64,000 nucleotides of DNA from Rhynchopus sp. YZ270_cl-10 (GCA_964035575.1 OZ037886.1:806001-870000); one strand, 5' to 3'; shown: positions 45,993 to 56,169, numbered from the stretch's first letter. A program made the numbers and translations. The notes: a model not told the origin generated them from the letters alone.

Positions 45993-46283
45993 ATAAACTT
46001 TACCCCCCCTTTTTTTTTGCAGAGTGATACTGTACCCAGAATGCTACCACTTTAAGTAGAGGTCTTTCTTCAGGGTTTGGGGTTTGGGGGGGAGGGAGGG
46101 GGGGAAATGGGGTTGTGAGAAAGAACGTCGAGAGAAAAAAATTTACAAAACAAAAATACAACACAAAAAAAAGCTACAAAAAAAAAATTACCAACGACCA
46201 AAAAAAAGACGATTTTTTTAAAAGGATTTACTGTACTCTTCAATGACTGCGCTCTTTGGTGTGATTCAAGGGGTACGGACAAC

Positions 46284-46355
46284 CCACGGAAGAACCACGG
46301 GAGAACTGTTTCGGGCTATATTAAGATTTGCGGAGCACCTTTGGGAGAACCACGG
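46284..46355. promoter_or_regulatory. Three CCACGG motifs upstream of ER HSP70
   Basis: CCACGG at 46284, 46295 and 46350, spaced 11 and 55 bases, lie 165-236 bp before the HSP70 start. CCAAT followed by CCACACG occurs at about 46378. CCACG is the conserved half of animal ER-stress elements; relevance here is speculative. Confidence 0.3.
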
Positions 46356-46519
46356 AGAATCCGTTTGGGTGATCACACCAATACTCCCACACGATGTAGC
46401 ACAACGGAGTTTGAATTGCATTTTTCTTTTTTGAAACCAATGTCTTCCTCAAACACCATTTCCCCCTTTTTCCCTGTACTATTTTTTCTACCTCAGGTGT
46501 TGACCGTCGGGTCTTTAAT

Positions 46520-49500
46520 ATGATGAAGTCCGCCGTGATGTGGGCTGCACTTGTTGCAAGTGTGTACGCCGAGGAGAAGTCCAACCAGCACGCCTTCCCC
46601 GTGGTGGGTATCGATCTGGGAACCACCTACTCCGTGGTGGGAATCTACCAGAACGACCAGGTCGAGATCATTGCGAACGAGATGGGAAACCGTATTACAC
46701 CGTCCGTTGTGACCTTCACCGAGGATGGCCGTGAGTGTGGTGACTCTGCTCGCAACGCAATGTCCTCGAACCCCGAGAACACCATCTACGCCGTGAAGCG
46801 TCTTATTGGGCGTAACGCCGACGACGCCACCGTTGTTGCCGACAAGAAGATCCTCTCCTACAAGATCGTGCCCGGCAAAGAGGGTGCCGCCGCCGTCAAG
46901 GTCACCACCAAGAACGGCCCCAAGACGTACACCCCTGAGGAGGTCTCCGCCATGGTCCTTCAGAAGATGAAGGAGGTTGCCCAGACCTACCTCGGTGAGG
47001 ACGTTGCCAACGCCGTCGTGACCGTGCCTGCCTACTTCAACGATGCGCAGCGTCAGGCCACCCGTAACGCAGGAACCATCGCAGGACTCAACGTCGTGCG
47101 TATCCTGAACGAGCCCACTGCCGCCGCCATCGCATACGGTCTGGACTCCGCCGGTGGAGAGAAGAAGGTGCTCGTCTTCGATCTGGGTGGTGGTACCTTC
47201 GATGTGTCGCTCCTCAGCATTGACAACGGTTTCTTCGAGGTTGAGGCCACCAACGGAGACACCCATTTGGGAGGAGAGGACTTCGACAACCGCATTGTTG
47301 CGCACTTCGTGAAGGTCGTCAACAAGAAGTACAAGAAGGACGTGACCTCCAACCCCGTTGCCCTGGCACGTCTGCGCAAGGCCTCCGAGGACGCCAAGCG
47401 TAAGCTGTCCTCCCAGCCCGAGGCGCGTGTTGAGGTGGAGGACCTCTTCGAGGGTGTCACGCTCTCTGAGAAGCTTACCCGTGCCAAGTTCGAGGAGCTC
47501 AACGCAGACCTCTTCAAGGGAACCCTTGAGCCGGTGAAGGCAGTGCTCGAGGACGCGAAGCTTGAGAAGGACGACATCGACGAGGTTGTGCTTGTCGGAG
47601 GGTCGACCCGTATCCCCAAGGTGCAGGCACTCATCAAGGACTTCTTCAACGGCAAGGAGCCCAACCGTGGTATTAACCCCGACGAGGCTGTTGCCTTCGG
47701 TGCCGCCGTGCAGGGAGGAGTGCTCTGCGGACAGGTCGGCAAGGACAAGGTCGTCCTCACCGACGTCATCTCCCTCTCGCTCGGAATTGAGACCGTGGGA
47801 GGAATCTTCCTGAAGGTGATCCCCCGTAACACCATCATCCCTGCCTCCAAGACGCAGGCCGTGACCACCACCTCCGACAACCAGGAGAACATTCTCTTCC
47901 AGGTGTACGAGGGCGAGCGTGCCATGACCAAGGACAACCGTCTTCTCGGACAGTTCGACCTGACCGGCATTAAGGTGGCCCCCAAGGGAGTTGCCCAGAT
48001 TGAGGTGCAGATGGACGTTGACGAGTCTGGAATCCTCCAGGTGCAGGCAACCGACAAGGACACCGGAGCCAAGGGGGACGTCGAGATCCAGAACGACAAG
48101 ATGCTTTCCCAGGACGAGATCGACCGCATGGTGCAGGAGGCCTCCGAGTACGAGGAGGAGGACAAGGCGCTTGCCGAGAAGACCCAGGCCAAGATCGCGC
48201 TCTCCCAGTACGCTGACAACGCGAAGCACGCCGACACCACTGAGCACATGTCTGACGAGGACAAGACCCTTGTTGAGGAGGCCACGAAGGAGGTTGCCTC
48301 CTGGATGGAGGAGGAGGGTGAGGAGGCTGCCAAGGTACATTTTTTCTCTCCCCCTCTACTCCCCTACTCCCCCACTATTTTACACTGCGGCCTCGTTACC
48401 ATGAACAAGCTTTATCTTATTACGTAACATGCATTTTTGCATGCATTTGCGTGCAAATACCTCTTTATTACCAAACAAAGTAACAAGCTCAAGCTTATTA
48501 TCATTTTTGCTTGGCTCAGTTAAAGCTTTTTCTTTTATGGAAAAAAAAAAAACAAACGAGTTCTATTTTCAATTTTTGATGTTTATTGTGTGATGTATAC
48601 TGAGTGTTACACAGTACGGTGGCTGTGTAGATATTTGTTTGGATTGGTAGCATTATTGCACGGAATACTTTACGTATACACGGCAGCCATCAAAGCCAAG
48701 ACTTTTTAGGTTATCTAACCCTCCGGTGCAGCATACAGGACTTACCTGTAAATAGATAAAAAGAAAACGAGACTTTTTTGCTTTTATGTGTGTTTCCCCT
48801 ACCCAAAAAAAAAAAAAAGGCTTTAGTAGAAGGTACCAAATGTTCACACGAACATCGGTTTCATAACTTTCACCCACCATATAAAGGGGAATTACTGAAG
48901 ATGTCTACCCTTTTGAATACTACTGTATAATTCTTAAGACTGAAACAGGGTAAAAGTTCGAAACCAATCTACTGAAAGTTTCAATTTATGCAAGGAAACA
49001 TGGGGTGATCTGGGGTCTTTTTTTTCAAGATTATTCACTAGCGATTCACAAAAATTCACAAAAATTCACATTCATTCACAAAAGATCCCACACATGGTGT
49101 ATCACGTGTGTTTTCGCCTCGTTGTGAATTTTCGTGAATTTTTGTGTTTTTTTGTGATTTTTTTGTGATTTTTTTTGGTTTTTGGTGTGGTGCATAACCG
49201 ATTACCCGTGTTCCTACCAGTTTAAACGACGGCATTTGCATTTCCGGAATCCGCCCGGCCAGTGGTGGGGTCAATTTGCCGAAATGGACAAGTTCTCGTT
49301 TTTGGTCAATTTCACAGTATACACAGTATACACAGTATACACAGTACAGTACAGTACAGTACAGTACAGTACAGTACAGTACAGTACAGTACAGTACAGT
49401 ACAGTACAGTACAGTACAGTACAGTACAGTACAGTACAGTACAGTACAGTACAGTACAGTACAGTACAGTACAGTACAGTACAGTACAGTACAGTACAGT

Positions 49501-51581
49501 ACAGTACAGTACAGTACAGTACAGTACAGTACAGTACAGTACAGTACAGTACAGTACAGTACAGTACAGTACAGTACAGTACAGTACAGTACAGTACAGT
49601 ACAGTACAGTACAGTACAGTACAGTACAGTACAGTACAGTACAGTACAGTACAGTACAGTACAGTACAGTACAGTACAGTACAGTACAGTACAGTACAGT
49701 ACAGTACAGTACAGTACAGTACAGTACAGTACAGTACAGTACAGTACAGTACAGTACAGTACAGTACAGTACAGTACAGTACAGTACAGTACAGTACAGT
49801 ACAGTACAGTACAGTACAGTACAGTACTGCAAACCCAAAAAAAATCACAAAACCTGCACTAGCGATTCACATAAATTTACAAAAGTTCACAAAAATTCAC
49901 AAAAATTCACATAAATTCACATTCATTCACAAAAGATCCCATACATGGTGTATCACGTGTGTTTTCGCCTCGTTGTGAATTTTTGTGAATGGCTGGTGAA
50001 TAATCTTGAAAAAAAAGTCCCCAGATCACCCCAAAACAGTTTATTTTTCCCCTTTCACATTTTTACAACAAGAAATCAGGGCTTCCCACAGGGGGGACCA
50101 GGGGGGACCACTGGTCCCCCTGGGGGAAAATAAAAATAATAAGGGGGGACCAGGGGGGACCAGCCTGCCCTTGAGTGTTCCGAGGCTGCCTATTAGGAAT
50201 TTTCCACATTTTTTTTAATTTTTCCCACCCTCCCGTCCCCGCGCATCCAAATACAGGCAACTACACGACGGTGATGTACAGTACATTACAAGTGAAGTTA
50301 CATGTAACGTTACAAGTGAAAAACCGTTACAAGTGAGTTACAAGTGAGTTACAAGTGGGATACATGAATTACAGGCAAAATCAGGTTGTAACTGGTGGGT
50401 TACAAGTGAGTTACAAGTGAGTTACATGTAACAAAAGTTACATGTAACTCACTTGTAACTCCACTTGTAACACCCGTTACATCACCGTCGTGTAACAGGG
50501 GGAAAAGATGGCACCAAAAAAGTCCTCCGGACCAAGACAGATTTCCATAATGGAATTTGCAAAGCGACCGGCGGAGTCCCAGTTATCGGCTCAGGCTCCG
50601 AAGAGGCAGAAAATAACGGTTGCAAAGAACCACGAGTATGCCTCATGGGCAAAGTGACCCCGTCACAGCCAGAACGCGACTCAATTGGTCAAACGCCGAA
50701 GGAAAAGGAAGCATGCAGCATGGCAAAAGAAAAAAGTAGCGTACCGTGCGCCTGCGGCGCAAGATTGCAAGCCACCCATGACATAGTGTGGCTGTAAAAT
50801 GTGCAATTTTAATCACAGTATTTTGAAATGTTGCGTACCGTGGCTTCGCCAGGAACCTTTGCCATGACTGTCGTTTCTTTTTGTAGATGTCTATACGAGG
50901 AAACGTCTGCACGCTACCGACCTGACATATTTTTTCTTATTCCGCAAAGGTGGGGAACGTGAGATGATATGCAATATGCGAGTTAATGCAGCAGTTTTAA
51001 CGGTTTGCCGGGACATTTTCGCCGAAGTCGAAAAATTTTTTTGACCACTTAAAGTGCGTAAAGGCGCGTAACGTAACGTAGCGTCAGCGTTAATGCTACA
51101 CACCACACAAATTAAAATCATTGAAAAAAAAAAAAAAAATTCCACCTTTTTTTGGCTGGTCCCCCTGGGAGGCCAAAACCCCAGATCCTGCGGGAAGCCC
51201 TGAGAAATATTAAAAAAAAAGATGGGTTGTTGTTGTTTTTTATACACTTCCCTAATGCTTTCAAATTTTATTTGAAAGTATATGAATTTGATTTTTGCTT
51301 GGTACACGGTAACAAGGCTACCGTGCAAAGAACGGAGCGACACTACTATTACAATTTTCCATATAACTTTTGCCAACAAAACGCCATTCTTGCAGGAGGA
51401 GTTCGAGGGCAAGCTCGCATCCCTGAAGGAAAAGATCGGAACTATCGTGACCGACGCTGACGTGAAGAAGGACGCCAAGCGCAAGGAGGAGGACGAGAAG
51501 AAGGGTGACGAGGGTGAGGAGGAGGAGGAGGAAGAGGGTGAGGAGGAGGAGGGTGACGAGGAGGACGAGGACGAGGAGTAG
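46520..51581 (+). CDS. ER-type HSP70 (BiP/GRP78-like), lacking a KDEL-type tail
   Basis: Exon 1 is 46520-48334 and exon 2 is 51396-51581, giving 666 residues. An N-terminal signal peptide ([17 protein letters not shown], then EEK) marks the secretory pathway. The ATPase domain carries [25 protein letters not shown] and [13 protein letters not shown]; the substrate-binding domain and helical lid follow. As an ER chaperone it would fold secretory proteins with J-proteins and a nucleotide-exchange factor. Two oddities stand out. The C terminus is a run of Glu/Asp ending EEDEDEE with no KDEL, HDEL or related signal. The single intron is 3,061 bp, starts GTACAT instead of GTATGT and holds two transposon-like elements. 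The lid is split by the intron; the join [11 protein letters not shown] then [13 protein letters not shown] fits the family. Confidence 0.92.
49001..50033. mobile_element. Non-autonomous DNA element carrying an (ACAGT)n array
   Basis: The ends begin TGGGGTGATCTGGGG and are inverted repeats for about 58 bp with few differences. They are flanked by perfect 5-bp duplications AAACA (48996-49000 and 50034-50038). Just inside the left end is a block of TTCACAAAAA-type words, then GGTGTATCACGTGTG; a second, direct copy of this block lies at about 49858-49990. Between them is about 130 bp of unique sequence and the pentanucleotide array. No transposase. A 5-bp duplication does not decide a superfamily. 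It sits in the HSP70 intron. Confidence 0.8.
49341..49827. repeat. (ACAGT)n satellite-like array, ~97 perfect units
   Basis: An uninterrupted pentanucleotide array, preceded by three 9-bp ACAGTATAC units (49315-49341) that look like its precursor. Because five is not a multiple of three, all frames of one strand read the same peptide; long open frames here are artefacts. Confidence 0.95.
50262..50496. repeat. Inverted repeat of TTACAAGTGAG words
   Basis: The arms open with TACACGACGGTGATGTA and close with its inverse at 50478-50496. Between them TTACAAGTGAG-type words recur in direct and, to the right, inverted orientation. The arrangement would form a long branched hairpin. Confidence 0.65.
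50508..50657 (+). pseudogene. Short reading frame, probable transposase N-terminal remnant
   Basis: Forty-nine codons from ATG to TGA right after the inverted repeat. The product starts [20 protein letters not shown], continues basic, and contains QISIMEFA, similar to a PCNA-interacting (PIP) box as found at the N termini of several transposases. No BED finger or catalytic domain follows. It may be a relic of the parent transposase. Confidence 0.35.
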
Positions 51582-51808
51582 ACACTCCCCCCAACCTGCA
51601 CATCCACATCGCCAAAAGACAGTTGACAGTCTACCTTAGATGCGAGGTTCCTCTTTTTTTTTTTCTTTCACGGGTAATTTTCAACGTTCTCTCAGGTTTG
51701 AACCCTCGTTGGTAAAAACCCATTTTTTCCCTTTTACCTCTTGGTGTCTGTCACTGGAAAAAAAAATATAAAACAAAACCGTACTATCTTAAGGTTGAGA
51801 AAAACAAA

Positions 51809-51860
51809 GAGTGGACATCCTCGGGTGCAGCACTCATACAACCAAGTTTTTTCAAAAAAA
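51809..51860 (+). repeat. Family C short dispersed repeat, copy 8
   Basis: AGTGGACATCCTCGGGTG head, ACTCATACAACCAAG core and TTTTTTCAAAAAAA end. Confidence 0.55.
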
Positions 51861-53085
51861 AAGTAAAAAAAAATGGGTCTGGAATTTTTTGGGGAATTTA
51901 AAAAAAAGCAAAAAATAGCTACAAAAATGTAGTAGAAAAAATGGGAAAGCGGGAGAAGAAGACGAAAAAAGGTTTTAAAAAAAGGACGAACGTTTTTCTA
52001 TTGTGTGGCATGAGTCGGTACTTGATTTTACCACGTTTATATTTTATTTTTATTTTTATTTTGGGAGTGTGGGATGGGAGATTTTTTCTTTTTTTTCTAT
52101 TCTCTTTCTGTGTGAATTCCACGAGTCTATATTATTAAGGCAGCCAGAACCGTGTTTGCTTTTCTCAGTCTCTTTTGGAAAATTGAAAGCTTCACCTTTC
52201 TTTACGATATCTAATAAAAAAATAACAAGGACTTGTCAAAGATAACCCTTGACAAACCCAACGCTATTTTTACATAGAGCAGTAAGGGTATAGGGTAGGT
52301 ATGGAAAAACAAAGCAAAAAGAAGAATTTCTTTTTGTATTTTTCTGCCCATCAATACAACCGTTGCTATTACCTTTCATTTTTGTAAAGTTTTGTTTTCT
52401 CGGATTGTAAAAAAAAAAAAAACTTTTTTTTTCTCCTTCTCCCCCTCCACACCTCTTTCTTGTTTTCAATTCTTCGAAGAAATGAAACTTCTTTTTCCAG
52501 AGCCTTATCCCCCCTTACCCCCCCCAAGTTTTCTCCTTTACAATCTGTCGAACGTTCTAATAACGGTTCAAAAAAAAGGGGCTTTTTTTTCTACACTGTG
52601 TTTTATGTGCATTTTTTTTGATAAGATAACAGTAAAAAAAAAAGCTACCGTTGAATGATTAGAGCAAAGAGCAATGTGAATAATTGTTGGTTTGTTTCTC
52701 CAAAAAAAAAATTAAAAAAAAAAAACACACAACAAGCACAAGAACAAGAACAAACGCAAGCCAACAAAAAAAAAAAAGGGATTTAGCAAACAATAAAAAA
52801 GAATACCCCCTTCTTTTCTTTCTGTGTTTTTTTTTCTTCTCCCTAGAGGCAATTGTCTTGGACAGTTCATAGAGGGGGGATATCTTGTGTGGAGGTAGGG
52901 GTTTTTGTATCCTCTTTTTTTTTGTGTAAAAAAGGAGAAAAGTAAAAAAAAAAAAAAAAATGACGAAGAGAAAAAAAAGGGGGCGAAAGAAAAGGGCCAA
53001 CCAACCCAAAAAAAACAAAAGCGATCGCTTTTTTTGTTAAACCCCATGCACCCCAAGCCATATTTTCAATATTAGTCATGGACAC

Positions 53086-54480
53086 ACGGCCCCTTCTTCT
53101 GTGGGGTTGTGTGTCACAGAGAGTGCGAGATCCCATCCCATCCAGAGTGGCTCCTCCAGCAACAACTGTGCATGATGAAACACAACGAGGCATTTGTCTG
53201 ATCTTCCTTTGGGTGACGCAAAACACGTTAGACTACCTTAATTTACCTGCTGAAACAACACTTCCTTCCTTCTCCGCTTTGCTGATCCATGCAGATGATG
53301 ATAACCTTTTACAGTTTGCTTGAGTGGCGTCAGCCTCGGTGAGGGCAACAATTCGGACTATGGAGTTACCTCTGATGCACACAGACCACAAACACGATTA
53401 GAAATGAGAACAGAGAGAAGAGAGAATTACCTCAGTCTTGTCAATTCAACAGTGTGCCGCCATGATACTCAATATAGCTCCGAGACACCCATACGAATAA
53501 CAACGAATCCGAGCATACCTCATGCCTTAGACACACGGCCCCTTCTTCTGTGGGGTTGTGTGTCACAGAGAGTGCGAGATCCCGTCCAGCGAGGTTCCTC
53601 CAGCAACAACTGTGCATGATGAAACACAACGAGGCATTTGTCTGATCTTTCTTTTGGGTGACGCAAAACACGTTAGACTACCTTAATTTACCTGCTGAAA
53701 CAACACCTTTCTTCCTTCTCCGCTTTGCTTATCCATGCAGATGATGATAACCTTTTACAGTTTGCTTGAGTGGCGTCAGCCTCGGTGAGGGCAACAATTC
53801 GGACTATGGAGTTACCTCTGATGCACAAAAACAAACACCCGACTCTTTTTTCTAAGAGTATTACCTCAGCCCTGGCATTTCAACACAGTCCCCACGTCGT
53901 CGCTTCCTTCTGCACAACAAGGTCCTGCACTGCCCCAGTACGATGGGCTTATACGGGCTGAGGATTTCAAGCCTCTCCAGATCGGCCATTGTCTCCTCCG
54001 ACAGACCTTCTGTCACAAAGATGGTGTTACCTCGGATGAGTCCGTGAGCCGGGTATATCCCCGGTGTGCTCGATACTGATATTTTGTTCCCGGAGTAATT
54101 GTGCCGCCGGGATGCTCCACATAGATCCGAGACACCAACACGAATAACAATGAATCCGAGCATACCTCATGCCTTAGACACACGGCCCCTTCTTCTGTGG
54201 GGTTGTGTGTCACAGAGAGTGCGAGATCCCATCCCATCCCATCCAGAGTGGCTCCTCCAGCAACACAACTGTGCATGATGAAACACAACGAGGCATTTGT
54301 CTGATCTTCCTTTGGGTGACGCAAAACACGTTAGACTACCTTAATTTACCTGCTGAAACAACACCTTTCTTCCTCCTTCCTCCCCCTCTCGCAGATGATG
54401 ATAACCTTTTACAGTTTGCTTGAGTGGCGTCAGCCTCGGTGAGGGCAACAATTCGGACTATGGAGTTACCTCTGATGCAT
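53086..54480. repeat. Three ~300-bp local repeats, possibly a decayed minus-strand gene
   Basis: Copies start at 53086, 53530 and 54177. Each runs from GACACACGGCCCCTTCTTC to GGAGTTACCTCTGATGCA. Copies are about 95% alike by eye. The two spacers end in a shared stretch (GAATCCGAGCATACCTCATG). Minus-strand frames give short, similar peptides such as RGNSIVRIVALTEADATQ (54.4 kb) and RGNTIFVTEGLSEETMADL (54.0 kb). A duplicated exon set of a lost gene is therefore possible, but no complete gene can be built and I recognise no family. Confidence 0.55.
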
Positions 54481-54599
54481 GCGAACAGACCACAAACACG
54501 ATTCAAATTAACAATCACAAAGCCCCTCACCACCTATACCTCACCACCCCCTCACCACCCCCACAGAACCAATTCTACACAAACTCTGGGTTAAATGTA

Positions 54600-55298
54600 A
54601 TGAGTTTTTCGGTCGCCAAGCGTGCAGTCTCACACTGCGAAGAGGAACGCACCGGGAACGAGGAGACACCGTTCATTGTCTCGACACGCCAGCCAAGCTT
54701 TAACAGCAGCTTTGTCTCTAGCGCGGTGCTTTCTTCTGAAGATGCAGAAACGCCACCACCTGCACCACCACACACCCCACCCACCACAAAGGAGGCTAGA
54801 AACAAATTTGTCCGCCCCTTGGTGTTTGGTGGTGTTGATGGCTTGAGCACAACGCTTACGTTGGTGTGGGGTGCTGCTGCATTAGGGACAGATGTGGCAG
54901 AGGAAACGCTTTTGACCTTGGGGGTGGCGAATCTGCTGGCGAAGGGCTGTAGCATGGGGTTGGGGGACTACTTTGGGACGCAGGCGGAGAACCGGGTGGC
55001 GGGGATAGCGGAGCCGACGTCGTATCGGAGTGGCGTCATCATGTTTGTTTCGTTTGTGGTGTTCGGTGGTGTGCCGCTTGTGGCCTTCATCCCAAGCAGC
55101 AGGCGACATAACAGAAGAACACTCCTCTGTGTAATGTGCGCCACCTCCCTCTTCCTCCTCGGCCTCGTCAAAGCATATTTCACCTCAACCCGCGCAATAA
55201 AATCCGGCATGGTCATGGTCTCCGCAGGAGGCCTTGTCGCGCTGACCTCCTACCTAGTAGGACACCTTGTGTATTGGTTATTGGGTGTACCGGATTAA
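54600..55298 (+). CDS. VIT/CCC1-family metal transporter, short-loop (VTL-like)
   Basis: 232 residues from the ATG chosen to avoid the repeat-derived frame upstream (open to 54420). Five hydrophobic segments are visible. The family signature is present in the first two: RPLVFGGVDGLSTTLTLVWG and LLTLGVANLLAKGCSMGLGDYFGTQ match the conserved FGxxDGLxTT and ANLxAxxxSMGxGDY motifs of vacuolar iron transporters. The cytosolic Glu-rich metal-binding loop between spans 2 and 3 is reduced to about 13 residues, as in nodulin-21/VTL proteins. It probably moves Fe2+ or Mn2+ into a vacuole-like store, inferred from the family. The first 70 residues are disordered and Pro-rich. Confidence 0.85.
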   Translation: MSFSVAKRAVSHCEEERTGNEETPFIVSTRQPSFNSSFVSSAVLSSEDAETPPPAPPHTPPTTKEARNKFVRPLVFGGVDGLSTTLTLVWGAAALGTDVAEETLLTLGVANLLAKGCSMGLGDYFGTQAENRVAGIAEPTSYRSGVIMFVSFVVFGGVPLVAFIPSSRRHNRRTLLCVMCATSLFLLGLVKAYFTSTRAIKSGMVMVSAGGLVALTSYLVGHLVYWLLGVPD

Positions 55299-55473
55299 TA
55301 GGGGTTCTGTGCAAAAAAAAGAAAGCAAACAAATATTGAACAGTAAACCCCACATTTTTTTTGTTCCATCTGAATCATCTGATCCCCAGACAATCACCCT
55401 CCCCTCAACCCCACCTTCAACCACCAGGGGCAAAAGGTGAGGGAAGTCCTCCCCCCTCCCTCCCATTTTCATT

Positions 55474-56169
55474 ATGTCCGAATACTCCCCAGAACACCAG
55501 GATCTGTACCGGGAGCTGGGTGAGGACTACCTTCAGAGGAGGATGGTTGGGTACTGGGCGGAGCAGCCTGCAGGGAAGGTGCCCCAACCACGTACAATAC
55601 AGACCCACGGGCACTACCCTGGGGAAGCGATTCTGGACGGGCCTGAAGAGGACAGCAGTGGGCTGCCTCCTGGGGTCGACGCACGGTATCTCATTAAAGG
55701 GATGCGGCCGATCAGCCCGACATACCCGTATGATACATTGGACGGTGAAAGCAGCCCACGGAGGATCACCCCCGCTACAGACGCGGCAAGTGAATGGTTC
55801 CAAAACAACTTCTGGGCAACATACAACAAAACGTTGGAGGACAGCATGCAAGGCGCCTCAGGGAGAATCGCATATGCAAAAGGCCGTCGTTCCCGCGGGG
55901 GTGAACATTACAGAACCTGGCGTGATCCCTGGTATTGCACCCGAAAGAACCGAGATGAAAAGAAAAAGAATCTTGGAGCTCGTGCGCGAACTCCGTACAC
56001 AGTGGCACTCCCGCGTGATCAACACGACGACAGTTTTGGTGATAAAAACGATTTTGATGATATTCCTGTAAGAAATGTGTCGGGAGGAGGATATGGTGGA
56101 GGTGGTGGTGAAACTAGGGGTCCGTCGACATCGTTGTCACCAGAAAGTTCGAAGTATAGCATGCTTTGA
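55474..56169 (+). CDS. Unrecognised 231-residue protein
   Basis: The single-exon frame starts MSEYSPEHQDLYRELGEDYL. It is rich in Tyr, Trp, Pro and Arg in the middle (GYWAEQPAGKVPQP; EWFQNNFWATYNK; YRTWRDPWYC) and ends in Gly/Ser-rich sequence. There are no membrane spans or known motifs. The composition resembles small microtubule-associated or ciliary inner proteins, but this is only an impression. An overlapping frame (55361-56071) is open for a similar length but has an implausible composition, so this frame is preferred. A pyrimidine-rich tract precedes the start. Confidence 0.55.
   Translation: MSEYSPEHQDLYRELGEDYLQRRMVGYWAEQPAGKVPQPRTIQTHGHYPGEAILDGPEEDSSGLPPGVDARYLIKGMRPISPTYPYDTLDGESSPRRITPATDAASEWFQNNFWATYNKTLEDSMQGASGRIAYAKGRRSRGGEHYRTWRDPWYCTRKNRDEKKKNLGARARTPYTVALPRDQHDDSFGDKNDFDDIPVRNVSGGGYGGGGGETRGPSTSLSPESSKYSML

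Larger units (their letters stand above)
44457..46519. other. Intergenic spacer, 2 kb
   Basis: No supported gene; the frame at 45396-45776 is T-tract-derived. It holds family A copies 6-8, family C copy 7, a mariner-type MITE and, near its end, CCACGG motifs ahead of the HSP70 gene. All are listed separately. Confidence 0.45.
50077..51202. mobile_element. hAT-like non-autonomous element (1,126 bp) with transposase remnant
   Basis: The ends are CAGGGCTTCCC and GGGAAGCCCTG, with a 6-bp flanking repeat AGAAAT on both sides (50071-50076, 51203-51208). A hAT element would give 8 bp, so the match is imperfect. Subterminal GGGGGGACCAGG repeats occur at the left and GGTCCCCCTGGG at the right. It shares the words at 50739-50764 and 50832-50857 (inverted) with the two hAT elements near 32 and 33.7 kb. 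A 235-bp inverted repeat and a short reading frame lie inside. It is 43 bp from the neighbouring element. Confidence 0.75.
51582..54599. other. Intergenic spacer, 3 kb
   Basis: No firm gene. The first 1.5 kb is AT-rich homopolymer sequence with one family C copy. The second half is the threefold repeat described separately, which runs up to the next gene. Confidence 0.45.

Noticed and set aside
46493-48340. 615- and 426-codon minus-strand frames opposite the HSP70 gene
   Set aside because: Long antisense frames opposite HSP70 genes are a known codon-usage effect; the sense product is unmistakable.
49056-49978. Several 180-260-codon frames of repeating YSTVQ or YCTVL
   Set aside because: They are translations of the (ACAGT)n array, which is open in every frame of both strands.
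54420-54599. Upstream 60-codon extension of the VIT-like gene
   Set aside because: It is made of the third 53-54.5 kb repeat copy and Pro-rich spacer; the ATG at 54600 fits the family length better.
55361-56071. Alternative 236-codon frame overlapping the unrecognised gene at 55474
   Set aside because: Its composition is implausible (scattered Cys, Trp, Arg and a T-tract-derived start). The frame at 55474 has a better start context and more protein-like sequence.
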